From Micromonospora sp. U21 (lineage in GTDB: Bacteria > Actinomycetota > Actinomycetes > Mycobacteriales > Micromonosporaceae), in NCBI RefSeq assembly GCF_018070045.1, contig NZ_JAGPYK010000012.1, positions 1-64,000 on the forward strand: 64,000 nucleotides of DNA, read 5' to 3'. The notes below the pieces were generated by a model. That model did no database searches. It worked only from the letters and a program-made list of their open reading frames with translations, and was not told the DNA's origin. Shown here piece after piece: positions 8,757 to 16,927 of this stretch (position 1 is the first letter of the stretch; each line of letters starts with the position of its first letter). Position numbers and translations under genes: made by a program.

Positions 8757-8784
8757 GACGGATGGGCCGGGGCATGCCGTGACA
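8757..8784 (-). promoter_or_regulatory. ECF41-type promoter
   Basis: Reading the minus strand, TGTCACG (8778-8784) is separated by exactly 17 nt from CGTC (8757-8760). The published ECF41 consensus is TGTCACA at -35 and CGTC at -10. The element lies 35 nt upstream of the AhpD-like gene that is co-transcribed with the ECF41 sigma factor. Confidence 0.72.
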
Positions 8785-8845
8785 GCCGTGGCTGTGACTC
8801 CGGTCATGCCGACGGTCGTGGGTAGAAGGGGGATCAACCTGCGGG

Positions 8846-9634
8846 TCAGAGGGTGTCGAGGGAGGCGCGACGGCGGGACTCGGCTTCGAAGAGCTTGAGC
8901 AGGGTGGCGGCGAGGACCGCGTAGCCGACGGCGATGGCGAGTTCGGCGGCGAGTTGGGGTGCGGCGGCTTGGAAGCCCTCGCCGGCGACCAGCCGGCGGG
9001 CGGCCTCGGCGGCGTGGGTGACCGGCAGCAGCTCGCCGGTGACGCGCATCCAGGCCGGCAGCCTGGCGGCGGGCACGTTGACCCCGGTGAGCAGGAGCAG
9101 CAGCGCCACCGAGACGTTGGAGACCAACCAGACGTCGCGGAACCGCAGCCCGATCGCGCCCAGGGTCAGGCCGAAGAAACCACAGGCGAGCGCCGCGACC
9201 GCCAGGACCAGCAGCAGTCCCGGCAGCGCGTCGACCGGCACCCGTAGGCCGAGCAGCAGCGACGCCGCGGTCAGTGTGGTCACCGCGATCAGCAGGCCGT
9301 TCGCGGCGTACGGCAGGACCCGGCCGAGGAAGACCGCGGTGCGGCTGCGCGGCGAGAGCAGCACGTGCCCGAGCGTGCCGAAGCGCCGTTCGTTGGACAC
9401 CGCCATGGTGCCGCCGAACACGCAGGCCAGCGAGGCCGCCAGCACCGCGTTGCCGGTGATGTAGAAGCCGTCGTCGGCGACCCCGAGCTGCCGGCCCAGG
9501 TAGGCGAAGAACAGCAGCTGGAACAGCGGGCCGACGAGCAGCGTGCCGACGAACATCGCCGGGGTGGTCCAGTTGAACAGGGCACGGTAGGCGATCACGC
9601 CACCGGTGCCGATCAGGCGGGGCAGTGCGGGCAT
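8846..9634 (-). CDS. ABC-2 type exporter permease
   Basis: A 262-residue integral membrane protein with about six helices and the arrangement of DrrB/ABC-2 permeases: an early cytoplasmic segment, paired helices, then SPRSRTAVFLGRVLPY in the central loop. It ends with a charged tail (LKLFEAESRRRASL). Start ATG at 9634 has GAGGAGG a few bases upstream, just after the preceding permease stop. It forms a heteromeric pore with the permease at 9645-10418, powered by the ATPase at 10415-11425. The substrate could be a drug, lipid or glycolipid and cannot be read from sequence. Confidence 0.9.
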   Translation of the reverse strand: MPALPRLIGTGGVIAYRALFNWTTPAMFVGTLLVGPLFQLLFFAYLGRQLGVADDGFYITGNAVLAASLACVFGGTMAVSNERRFGTLGHVLLSPRSRTAVFLGRVLPYAANGLLIAVTTLTAASLLLGLRVPVDALPGLLLVLAVAALACGFFGLTLGAIGLRFRDVWLVSNVSVALLLLLTGVNVPAARLPAWMRVTGELLPVTHAAEAARRLVAGEGFQAAAPQLAAELAIAVGYAVLAATLLKLFEAESRRRASLDTL

Positions 9635-9644
9635 CGTCGCCTCC

Positions 9645-10418
9645 TCAGGCCAGGGCGAGGGTGGCCGCCGCGCGGGCCCGCCGCTCGACGTGGGTCATCA
9701 TGATCGCGCCGAGCGCCAGGCACGCCAGGCTGATCGCCAGGCAGATGCCGAGCGACGGCCAGGTGGGCCCGCTGCCGGTGGTCGCCTCGCGGACCGCCCG
9801 CGCTCCCCAGGTGGTGGGCAGCACGGCCGCGATCGGGCCGGTCCAGCCAGGCAACGCGGTGATCGGCACGAGCATCCCGGAGACCAGCCAGATCGGGTAC
9901 TCCAGCGTGTTGGTCAGCGCGTTGGCGTTGCGCAGCAGCACGAACGTGGAGGCGAGCAACAGCCCGAACATGCCGAGCCCGATGATGCAGCCGGGTACCG
10001 CGACCGCGAACGCCAGCGGGTCGGCGAAGGTCAGCGGGATGCCGTACAGCAGCCGGCCCCAGGCCAGCGTGGCGAGCATGGCGTACGTGCCGGTGAGGGC
10101 GGTGGCCAGCGTGATCGGCAGCACCACCAGCGCCGGCGGCCGGGGTGCCAACATGATCATCTCCAGGGTGCCCTGCCAACGCTGGTTCTGGATGGCGCCA
10201 CCCGAACCGAACAGCACCGACGACCAGACGCCCATCAGCCCCGCCCCGACCGCGGCCTCCAGCAGCCGGCCCGGCTCGCCGCCGGCCCGAAACAGGTAGA
10301 CGGCCAGCGTCGCCTGCACCACCGGCACGATCAGGGCGGTGGCGATCTCGAACGGCGACCGGCTGAGCTGCTTGGCGTGCAGCAGCGCCCCGACCGCGAT
10401 CATCCGCAACGTCCTCAC
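9645..10418 (-). CDS. ABC-2 type exporter permease
   Basis: A 257-residue membrane protein with about six helices (for example VVLPITLATALTGTYAML and CIIGLGMFGLLLASTFVLL), related to the permease that follows it. Together they form the membrane half of an ABC exporter. The GTG start overlaps the stop of the ATPase gene (GTGA), so ATPase and permease are translationally coupled. The transcript runs ATPase, this permease, second permease. Confidence 0.9.
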   Translation of the reverse strand: MRTLRMIAVGALLHAKQLSRSPFEIATALIVPVVQATLAVYLFRAGGEPGRLLEAAVGAGLMGVWSSVLFGSGGAIQNQRWQGTLEMIMLAPRPPALVVLPITLATALTGTYAMLATLAWGRLLYGIPLTFADPLAFAVAVPGCIIGLGMFGLLLASTFVLLRNANALTNTLEYPIWLVSGMLVPITALPGWTGPIAAVLPTTWGARAVREATTGSGPTWPSLGICLAISLACLALGAIMMTHVERRARAAATLALA

Positions 10419-11425
10419 GCCGCCACCGCCTCCACCGGGCGAGCCTGCGCGTCGACCCGGTTCACGATCGCCACGTACGCGTCCTCCAGGGTGGGCTGCC
10501 GGGCGGTGACCCGGCCCAGCCGGACCCCGTCCAGCGCGCGCAACACGTCCGCCTGCACGTCCACCCCCGCGTCGGACTGCACGGTCAGCACCTGCGCCGC
10601 ACCGGTGACGACCACGCTCGCCTCGCGCACCCCCGGCAGAGCGTGGATCACGGCGAGCTTGGCGTCACCCACCCCGTACGCCTCCACCTCAAGCACCTGC
10701 CGGCCGTCGGCGTGGTGCCGCAGCTCGGCGGGAGTGCCGAGGGCCTGGATCGTGCCGTTCGCGATCACCGCGATCCGGCCGCACAGCTCGTCCGCCTCGG
10801 CCATGTAGTGCGTGGTGAGCAGCACGGTGGTGCCGGTGGCGGCGAGGTCGGCCACGGTCTGGCGCAGCTCCCGGGCCGCCACCGGGTCCACCCCGATCGA
10901 CGGCTCGTCGAGGAAGAGCACCCGCGGTCGGTGCAGCAGGCCCCGGGCGATGTGCAGCCGCTGCCGCATGCCCCGGGAGTAACCCTCCACCCGGTCGCTC
11001 TCCCGACCGGTCAGCCGTACCAGGTCGAGCAGCTCGGCGATCCGCCGCTTCTGCTCCCGCCCGGGCACGCCGTACAGCTCGGCGAAGTAGCGCAGGTTGT
11101 CCCGCGCGGAGAGCCGGTCGTAGAGCCCCCGGTCACCGCCGAAGACGTACCCGATCCGCCGGCGTACCTCCCGGGTCTGCCGGACCACGTCGAAGCCGCA
11201 GATCCGGGCCTCGCCGGCGGTCGGGATGAGCAGCGTGTTCAGCAGCTTGATCGTGGTGGTCTTGCCAGCGCCGTTCGGCCCGAGCAGGCCGAACAGCTCC
11301 CCGTTGTCGACCGTCAGGTCGACGCCGCGGACCGCCTCCACCTCCCGGCGCTGTGGTCGTAACCATCCGGTCCGGCTGCGGTACGTGCGGCGCAGCCCGA
11401 CCGCCTCGATCGCGTGTTCGCTCAT
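10415..11425 (-). CDS. ABC exporter ATP-binding protein (DrrA type)
   Basis: A 336-residue nucleotide-binding subunit. It shows Walker A GPNGAGKTT (about 50-58), the signature YSRGMRQRL in place of canonical LSGGQ, Walker B RVLFLDEPS, and the H-loop LLTTHYMAEAD. A C-terminal extension of about 90 residues resembles the DrrA regulatory domain. It drives the two permeases encoded downstream. The ATG at 11425 follows TAGCCT by six bases with no ribosome-binding site, suggesting a leaderless transcript. The regulator gene at 11485-12507 lies just upstream on the same strand and may control this exporter. Confidence 0.94.
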   Translation of the reverse strand: MSEHAIEAVGLRRTYRSRTGWLRPQRREVEAVRGVDLTVDNGELFGLLGPNGAGKTTTIKLLNTLLIPTAGEARICGFDVVRQTREVRRRIGYVFGGDRGLYDRLSARDNLRYFAELYGVPGREQKRRIAELLDLVRLTGRESDRVEGYSRGMRQRLHIARGLLHRPRVLFLDEPSIGVDPVAARELRQTVADLAATGTTVLLTTHYMAEADELCGRIAVIANGTIQALGTPAELRHHADGRQVLEVEAYGVGDAKLAVIHALPGVREASVVVTGAAQVLTVQSDAGVDVQADVLRALDGVRLGRVTARQPTLEDAYVAIVNRVDAQARPVEAVAA

Positions 11426-11431
11426 GCCCGG

Positions 11432-11437
11432 AGGCTA
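11432..11437 (-). promoter_or_regulatory. -10 element TAGCCT of the ABC exporter operon
   Basis: TAGCCT on the minus strand ends six bases before the ATG at 11425, as expected for a leaderless message. It separates the exporter operon from the regulator gene upstream. Confidence 0.5.
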
Positions 11438-11484
11438 GGAGTGGCCGGGGCGGTTCGGAAACGGATTCGGAACGGCCCGAATGT

Positions 11485-12507
11485 TCAGGCCGGAACGGTG
11501 ACCGGCTCGTCGCCGACCAACTGCACCAGGGCCACGCCGGCCGGCTCCAGGCCGTACAGCACCCGCCGGCCGACCCGGCGGCGGTGCACCACGCCCGCGG
11601 TGAGCAGCGCGGAGAGCTGCTCCGAGACGGTGCTCGGCGCCAGCCCGAGGGTCGCGGCGAGGCCGGCGGTGGTCGCCGGTCGGGTCAGCGCCCGCAGCAC
11701 CTGGGCGCGCCCCCGACCGACCAGCACCGCCAGCCGGTCGGTCGCCGAATCCGCCGCGGGCCTGTCGGCGGTCGGTCGGTCGGCCAGCAGGACCGAGCCC
11801 CGCGCCTGGTACGAGACCGCGAGGATCTCCGGGTGATCGGTGGAGAAGGTGAGCGCTCCTCGGGAGAAGATCAACGGGATCAGCAGCAGCCTCTGGTCGA
11901 CCGCGGTGAACTGCCCCTCGGACGGCTTGACCAGGGTCAGCGTCGGCCGTTCCCAGCGCACCCGCTCATGCAGGTCGGCCAGCAGCGCGTCCGGGCCGTG
12001 CGCGGCGAGCGCCCGTGCCCGGTGCAGCACCTCCTCGTCCAGCGCCGCCCGCATCGCCGGCCACCACGGCGCGATCGCCGCGTCCCAGTACGCCTGGAGG
12101 CCGTCGGCGAGCCGGTCCAGGGCCGCCTGCCGGTCGGTGAGGAACGGACGCAACCAACCCGGCAGGTCGTCGGGACGGTGGTAGCGGGGGATCTGCTCGG
12201 CGATCACCGAGGCCGGCGTCGCCCGGAGCACGGCCAACTCCTCGGCGATGGTCGGGCTCGCGTTGGGCGGCACCGGACCCAGGAAATCCGGGTACCAGGA
12301 GCCGGTCGCCGAGTAGAGCCTGGCCGGGGCGGCCCCGGGCAGTTCGGCGAGCACCCGGTGGGCGTGCCGAGCCCAGCCCGTGTATGGCCAGGGCGCCTCG
12401 TCCGGGTACCGGTCGAGCAGATAGAGGCTGCACTTGGCCTCCCAGAGCGGGCTGGTCGCGATCCGGGTGCGGGCCAGCGTCGGCTCGTCCAGCTCGATCC
12501 GGATCAC
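11485..12507 (-). CDS. ArsR-like winged-helix transcriptional regulator
   Basis: A 340-residue protein. The first about 245 residues are a domain of unknown role. The C-terminal 85 residues are a winged helix of ArsR type: LTRPATTAGLAATLGLAPSTVSEQLSALL forms the helix-turn-helix, followed by RRRVGRRVLYGL as the wing. No metal-binding cysteine pair is visible, so a metal sensor is unlikely. It lies upstream of the ABC exporter in the same direction and is a reasonable candidate regulator. The GTG at 12507 follows TAGGCT by six bases, indicating leaderless translation. Confidence 0.85.
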   Translation of the reverse strand: MIRIELDEPTLARTRIATSPLWEAKCSLYLLDRYPDEAPWPYTGWARHAHRVLAELPGAAPARLYSATGSWYPDFLGPVPPNASPTIAEELAVLRATPASVIAEQIPRYHRPDDLPGWLRPFLTDRQAALDRLADGLQAYWDAAIAPWWPAMRAALDEEVLHRARALAAHGPDALLADLHERVRWERPTLTLVKPSEGQFTAVDQRLLLIPLIFSRGALTFSTDHPEILAVSYQARGSVLLADRPTADRPAADSATDRLAVLVGRGRAQVLRALTRPATTAGLAATLGLAPSTVSEQLSALLTAGVVHRRRVGRRVLYGLEPAGVALVQLVGDEPVTVPA

Positions 12508-12513
12508 GCGGTG

Positions 12514-12519
12514 AGCCTA
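12514..12519 (-). promoter_or_regulatory. -10 element TAGGCT of the ArsR-like regulator gene
   Basis: TAGGCT on the minus strand lies six bases before the GTG at 12507. No ribosome-binding site intervenes. Confidence 0.5.
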
Positions 12520-12547
12520 GTCCGGTGGCGGGACGCCCCCGAATGTC

Positions 12548-12595
12548 AGGAAGGGACCCTTGTACAACACGAGGCGTTGATAAGGGGCCCTTCCT
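12548..12595. repeat. Dispersed AAGGGNCCCTT hairpin repeat, copy A
   Basis: AGGAAGGGACCCTT (12548-12561) and AAGGGGCCCTTCCT (12582-12595) are inverted copies with one mismatch, forming a 14-bp hairpin with a 20-nt loop. Each arm is itself nearly palindromic. The copy sits between the divergent ArsR-like and ileS promoters, where it cannot be a simple terminator of a neighbouring gene. Related copies occur at 16070-16117 and 58832-58884. Confidence 0.8.
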
Positions 12596-12636
12596 TGCGC
12601 GTCATTACTCGGCGGCGGGGCGGTGGGCGGGTCGAG

Positions 12637-12642
12637 TATCGT
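12637..12642 (+). promoter_or_regulatory. -10 element TATCGT of ileS
   Basis: TATCGT lies just before the T-box leader and would start transcription near 12649. This fits the expected 5' end of the ultrashort stem I. No clear -35 is seen. Confidence 0.5.
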
Positions 12643-12649
12643 TGAGCAC

Positions 12650-12880
12650 CGTAAGGCGATGACCCGGCCATCACCGGTGAGCCTCCGGAAGAACAGCCGG
12701 GCAACCGGCCCAGTAGAACCGGACGGGTCCGGCCCGTCACAGCCGGCCAATGAGCGGGCGGTCGATCCTGACCGCCAAGCGGGGTGGTACCGCGGGCCAC
12801 CCGGGGAGCGTCGTCGAGGCGTACCCCGGTCGGTTCGTCCTCGCAGACCCACCGATGAGTGAGCTGCGAGGAGAGCGACC
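12650..12880 (+). promoter_or_regulatory. ileS T-box riboswitch (actinobacterial, translational type)
   Basis: The leader contains the conserved T-box sequence GGGGTGGTACCGCGG (12781-12795), which pairs with the tRNA acceptor end. Near its 5' end is the ultrashort stem I with the specifier triplet ATC (12670-12672) in CCGGCCATCACCGG, followed by CTCCGGAAGAACAGCCGGGC. ATC is an isoleucine codon, matching the gene downstream. There is no T-rich terminator. The ribosome-binding site GAGGAGA (12868-12874) lies at the end of the leader, so uncharged tRNA-Ile most likely frees it, as described for mycobacterial and nocardial ileS leaders. Confidence 0.9.
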
Positions 12881-12885
12881 CCCCG

Positions 12886-15800
12886 ATGGCCTATCCGTTG
12901 CACGACCCGACCGCCGCCGGTGTCCCGGCGAGCCCGGACCTGCCCGCGGTCGAGCGCCGGGTGCTGGAGCACTGGACGGCCGACAAGACCTTCGAGGCGT
13001 CGGTGCAGGCCCGCCCGGCCGGTGACGACGGCAAGAACGAGTACGTCTTCTACGACGGCCCGCCGTTCGCCAACGGCCTGCCGCACTACGGCCACCTCTT
13101 CACCGGCTACGTCAAGGACGTGGTGCCGCGCTACCAGACCATGCGCGGTCGGCACGTCGAGCGGCGCTTCGGTTGGGACTGCCACGGCCTGCCCGCCGAG
13201 GTGGTGGCCGAGAAGCAGCTCGGCATCACCAGCAAGGCGGAGATCATCGACCTGGGTGTGGCCCGGTTCAACGAGGTCTGCCACACCTCGGTGCTGGAGT
13301 TCACCCAGGACTGGGAGCGGTACATCAACCGGCAGGCCCGCTGGGTCGACTTCACCAACGACTACAAGACCCTCGACCTGGACTACATGGAAAGCGTCAT
13401 GTGGGCCTTCAAGACCCTGCACGACAAGGGTCTGATCTACGAGGGCTTCCGGGTGCTGGCGTACTGCTGGCGTTGCGAGACGCCACTGTCGAACACCGAG
13501 ACCCGGATGGACGACGTCTACCGGAACCGGCACGACCCGACCCTGTCCGTGTGGTTCGGGCTGACCCCCGACGAGTCCGCGCCGGAGCTGGTGCGCGGGC
13601 CGGTCAGGCTGGGCGTCTGGACCACCACGCCGTGGACCCTGCCGTCCAACCTGGCGCTCGCCGTCGGCCCGGACATCGAGTACGCGGTGCTGGAGCACCG
13701 GGGTTCCCCCGACAGCGGGCGCAGTGGGGACCGGTTCGTCGTGGGCGCCGCGCGGCTGGCCGCGTACGCCAAGGAGCTGGAGGGGTACGAGCAGATCGGC
13801 ACGGTGTACGGCCGTGACCTGGTCGGGCGCCGCTACACCCCGCTGTACGACTTCCTCGTCGAGCAGGCCGGGGACAACGCCTACCAGGTGCTCGGCGCGG
13901 AGTTCGTCACCACCGAGGACGGCACCGGGATCGTGCACCTGGCACCGGCCTTCGGTGAGGACGACCAGAACGTCTGCAACGCCGCCGGCATCCCCACCAT
14001 CGTCACGGTGGACGACCACACCCGGTTCACCGCGTTGGTCCCGCCGTACCAGGGCGAGCAGGTCTTCGACGTCAACAAGCCGGTGATCCGGGAGCTCAAG
14101 GAGCGGGGGGTGGTGCTCAAGCAGGACACCTACACCCACTCGTACCCGCACTGCTGGCGCTGCGAGACCCCGCTGGTCTACAAGGCGGTGTCGTCGTGGT
14201 TCGTGGCGGTGACCCGTTTCCGGGACCGGATGGTCGAGCTGAACCAGCAGATCAACTGGACGCCGGGGCACATCAAGGACGGCTCGTTCGGCAAGTGGCT
14301 GGCCAACGCCCGGGACTGGTCGATCAGCCGGAACCGGTTCTGGGGCTCGCCGATCCCGGCCTGGAAGTCCGACGACCCGAACTACCCGCGACTGGACGTC
14401 TACGGCTCGCTGGACGACATCGAGCGGGACTTCGGCGTACGCCTGAGCGACCTGCACCGGCCGGCGGTGGACGAGCTGGTCCGCCCCAACCCGGACGACC
14501 CGACCGGCAGGTCGATGATGCGCCGGGTGCCGGAGGTGCTGGACTGCTGGTTCGAGTCCGGCTCGATGCCGTTCGCCCAGGTGCACTACCCGTTCGAGAA
14601 CGCCGACTGGTTCGAGCACCACTACCCGGGTGACTTCATCGTCGAGTACATCGGGCAGACCCGCGGCTGGTTCTACACCATGCACGTGCTGGCCACCGCG
14701 CTGTTCGACCGGCCGGCGTTCCGCAACTGCCTGAGCCACGGCATCCTGCTCGGCTCGGACGGGCGCAAGATGTCCAAGAGCCTGCGCAACTACCCGGACG
14801 TCTACCACGTCTTCGACGCGTACGGCTCGGACGCGATGCGCTGGATGCTGATGTCCTCGCCGGTGCTGCGCGGCGGCGACATGGCGGTCACCGAGGCGGC
14901 CATCCGGGACGCCGTCCGGCAGGTGCTGCTGCCGCTGTGGAACGTCTGGTACTTCTTCTCGCTCTACGCCAACGCGGACGGGCACCAGGCGCGACGCCGC
15001 ACCGACTCGACGCACCTGCTCGACCGGTACGTGCTGGCGAAGACGAACGAGTTGGTGTCGACGGTCCAGGCGCAGATGGAGGCGTACGACATCTCCGGCG
15101 CCTGCGCCACCGTCCGGTCCTACCTGGACGCGCTGACCAACTGGTACGTGCGTCGGTCCCGGGACCGGTTCTGGTCCGGTGACGCGAACGCCTTCGACAC
15201 CCTGTGGACGGTGCTGGAGACGCTCTGCCGGGTGGTGGCGCCGCTCGCGCCGCTGACCGCGGAGGAGATCTGGCGCGGGCTGACCGGGGAGCGCTCGGTG
15301 CACCTGACCGACTGGCCGGAGGCGACCGGGTTCCCGGCCGACCACGAGCTGGTCGCCGCGATGGACGCCACCCGGGCGGTCGCCTCGGCGGCGCTGTCGC
15401 TGCGCAAGGCGAAGGGGCTGCGGGTTCGGCTGCCGCTGTCGAAGCTGACCGTGGCCTCACCGGCGGCGGAGCAGCTGCGCCCGTTCGCCGACCTGGTCGC
15501 CGACGAGGTCAACGTCAAGGCGGTGGAGTTCAGCGCGGAGCTGTCCGCGTACTGCCAGCAGGTGCTGACCGTGGTGCCCCGGGCGCTCGGGCCGCGGGTC
15601 GGCAAGCAGGTCCAGCAGGTGATCAAGGCGGTCAAGGCGGGCGACTGGGAACTGGTCGACGGCCCCCCAATGGCCGCCGGTGTCACCCTGGCCGAGGGCG
15701 AGTACGAGCTGCGCCTGGTCGCCGCCGACGCCGAGCACTCAGCGCCGCTGCCCGGCGGTGAGGGCGTGGTGGTGCTGGACACCGAGGTCACCCCGGAGCT

Positions 15801-16056
15801 GGCCGCCGAAGGGCTGGCCCGCGACGTGGTCCGGGTGGTGCAGCAGGCGCGCCGGGACGCCGACCTCGACGTCTCGGACCGGATCGTGGTGTCGGTGTCG
15901 GCCGCCGAGGAGGTGCGCGCGGCGGTGGCCGCGTACATCGACTTCGTCGCCGGGGAGGTGCTGGCCGACTCGGTCGACTTCGCCGAGGGCCTCGAGGGCT
16001 TCGCCGGCGAGGTCGGCGAGGGTGACCGGGTGACGGTCGTCGTGCGCCGGGTATGA
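12886..16056 (+). CDS. ileS: Isoleucyl-tRNA synthetase
   Basis: Class I synthetase that charges tRNA-Ile; 1056 residues. The HIGH motif is HYGH (PFANGLPHYGHLFTG) and the KMSKS motif GRKMSKSLRNYPD is at about residue 628. Two CWRCETPL segments may bind zinc, and the CP1 editing domain lies between the catalytic halves. The length and the KMSKSLRNYP context resemble the long eukaryote-like IleS class rather than the roughly 940-residue bacterial class, so reduced mupirocin sensitivity is possible (inference). The ATG at 12886 has GAGGAGA 11 nt upstream, the element gated by the T-box. It is flanked on both sides by AAGGGGCCCTT repeats. Confidence 0.97.
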   Translation: MAYPLHDPTAAGVPASPDLPAVERRVLEHWTADKTFEASVQARPAGDDGKNEYVFYDGPPFANGLPHYGHLFTGYVKDVVPRYQTMRGRHVERRFGWDCHGLPAEVVAEKQLGITSKAEIIDLGVARFNEVCHTSVLEFTQDWERYINRQARWVDFTNDYKTLDLDYMESVMWAFKTLHDKGLIYEGFRVLAYCWRCETPLSNTETRMDDVYRNRHDPTLSVWFGLTPDESAPELVRGPVRLGVWTTTPWTLPSNLALAVGPDIEYAVLEHRGSPDSGRSGDRFVVGAARLAAYAKELEGYEQIGTVYGRDLVGRRYTPLYDFLVEQAGDNAYQVLGAEFVTTEDGTGIVHLAPAFGEDDQNVCNAAGIPTIVTVDDHTRFTALVPPYQGEQVFDVNKPVIRELKERGVVLKQDTYTHSYPHCWRCETPLVYKAVSSWFVAVTRFRDRMVELNQQINWTPGHIKDGSFGKWLANARDWSISRNRFWGSPIPAWKSDDPNYPRLDVYGSLDDIERDFGVRLSDLHRPAVDELVRPNPDDPTGRSMMRRVPEVLDCWFESGSMPFAQVHYPFENADWFEHHYPGDFIVEYIGQTRGWFYTMHVLATALFDRPAFRNCLSHGILLGSDGRKMSKSLRNYPDVYHVFDAYGSDAMRWMLMSSPVLRGGDMAVTEAAIRDAVRQVLLPLWNVWYFFSLYANADGHQARRRTDSTHLLDRYVLAKTNELVSTVQAQMEAYDISGACATVRSYLDALTNWYVRRSRDRFWSGDANAFDTLWTVLETLCRVVAPLAPLTAEEIWRGLTGERSVHLTDWPEATGFPADHELVAAMDATRAVASAALSLRKAKGLRVRLPLSKLTVASPAAEQLRPFADLVADEVNVKAVEFSAELSAYCQQVLTVVPRALGPRVGKQVQQVIKAVKAGDWELVDGPPMAAGVTLAEGEYELRLVAADAEHSAPLPGGEGVVVLDTEVTPELAAEGLARDVVRVVQQARRDADLDVSDRIVVSVSAAEEVRAAVAAYIDFVAGEVLADSVDFAEGLEGFAGEVGEGDRVTVVVRRV

Positions 16057-16069
16057 CCCCACGTGTGTG

Positions 16070-16117
16070 AGGAAGGGGCCCTTCTTAACTCCTGATGTAG
16101 AGGAAGGGCCCCTTCCT
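16070..16117. repeat. Dispersed AAGGGGCCCTT hairpin repeat, copy B
   Basis: AGGAAGGGGCCCTTCTT (16070-16086) and AGGAAGGGCCCCTTCCT (16101-16117) are near-perfect inverted copies around a 14-nt loop. The element lies 14 bp after the ileS stop and could serve as its terminator. It belongs to the same family as copies at 12548-12595 and 58832-58884. Confidence 0.82.
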
Positions 16118-16182
16118 AACCGGAGGATCGCCGGGGCGCGGGCACCCCGCCACCTCCGTCCGGGAAGTGTGGCGGCGTCCGC

Positions 16183-16188
16183 TACCGT
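16183..16188 (+). promoter_or_regulatory. -10 element TACCGT upstream of the plsC-like gene
   Basis: TACCGT lies 37 nt before the GTG at 16226, giving a short leader that carries the GGAGGA ribosome-binding site. It supports independent transcription after ileS. Confidence 0.4.
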
Positions 16189-16225
16189 GACACCGCCTGT
16201 TCGCACCTCATCTGCCGGAGGACCA

Positions 16226-16915
16226 GTGCCCCTGCTCTACACCATCGGCAAGCTCACCGTGGCGCCCACGCTGCGGTTGGCGTTCCGCCCGACCGTGGAG
16301 GGGCTGGAACACGTGCCGGACACCGGCGGCGCGGTCTTCGCCGGCAACCATCTCTCGGTGGCCGATGAGCTGTTCCTCGGCACCGTGGTGCCCCGGCACC
16401 TGGCGTTCTGGGCGAAGTCGGAGTACTTCAAGGGCACCGGGGTGAAGGGCGCGATCTCCAAGTTCGTCCTCACCGGCCTGGGCGCGATCCCGGTCGAGCG
16501 GGCCGGCGGGCGGGCGGCACTGTCCGCGTTCGACGCGGCCATCCCGGCGCTCAAGGGCGGCGATCTGGTGGTGGTCTACCCGGAGGGCACCCGCTCACCG
16601 GACGGCAGGCTCTACCGAGGGCGGACCGGCGCGGCCCGGCTGGCGATCTCCGCCGGTGTGCCGATCATCCCGGTCGGCATGATCGGCACGGACAAGGCCC
16701 AGCCGATCGGCGCCCGGGTGCCCCGCCCCGGCGCCGCCAAGATCACCGTCCGGTTCGGCAAGCCGCTGGACTTCACCGGCCGGCCGGATGACCGCACCTC
16801 GCTGCGGCAGATGACCGACGAGATGATGAGCGAGATCCAGAAGCTCACCGGTCAGGAGTACGTACCCCGCTACGCTCCGCCGCGCGCCCACCCGGACCCG
16901 ACCCGCGACCTCTGA
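16226..16915 (+). CDS. 1-acyl-sn-glycerol-3-phosphate acyltransferase-like (PlsC family)
   Basis: A 229-residue acyltransferase with the HX4D catalytic motif (NHLSVADE, about residues 41-48), the glycerophosphate-binding segment around LTGLGAIPVER, and motif III YPEGTRSPDG. PlsC-type enzymes acylate lysophosphatidate in phospholipid synthesis at the inner face of the membrane; some actinobacterial members acylate other lipids. The GTG at 16226 has GGAGGA three bases upstream, a short spacing but the only strong site. It ends 12 bp before a convergent gene. Confidence 0.92.
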   Translation: MPLLYTIGKLTVAPTLRLAFRPTVEGLEHVPDTGGAVFAGNHLSVADELFLGTVVPRHLAFWAKSEYFKGTGVKGAISKFVLTGLGAIPVERAGGRAALSAFDAAIPALKGGDLVVVYPEGTRSPDGRLYRGRTGAARLAISAGVPIIPVGMIGTDKAQPIGARVPRPGAAKITVRFGKPLDFTGRPDDRTSLRQMTDEMMSEIQKLTGQEYVPRYAPPRAHPDPTRDL

Positions 16916-16927
16916 CGGACCTCGTCC

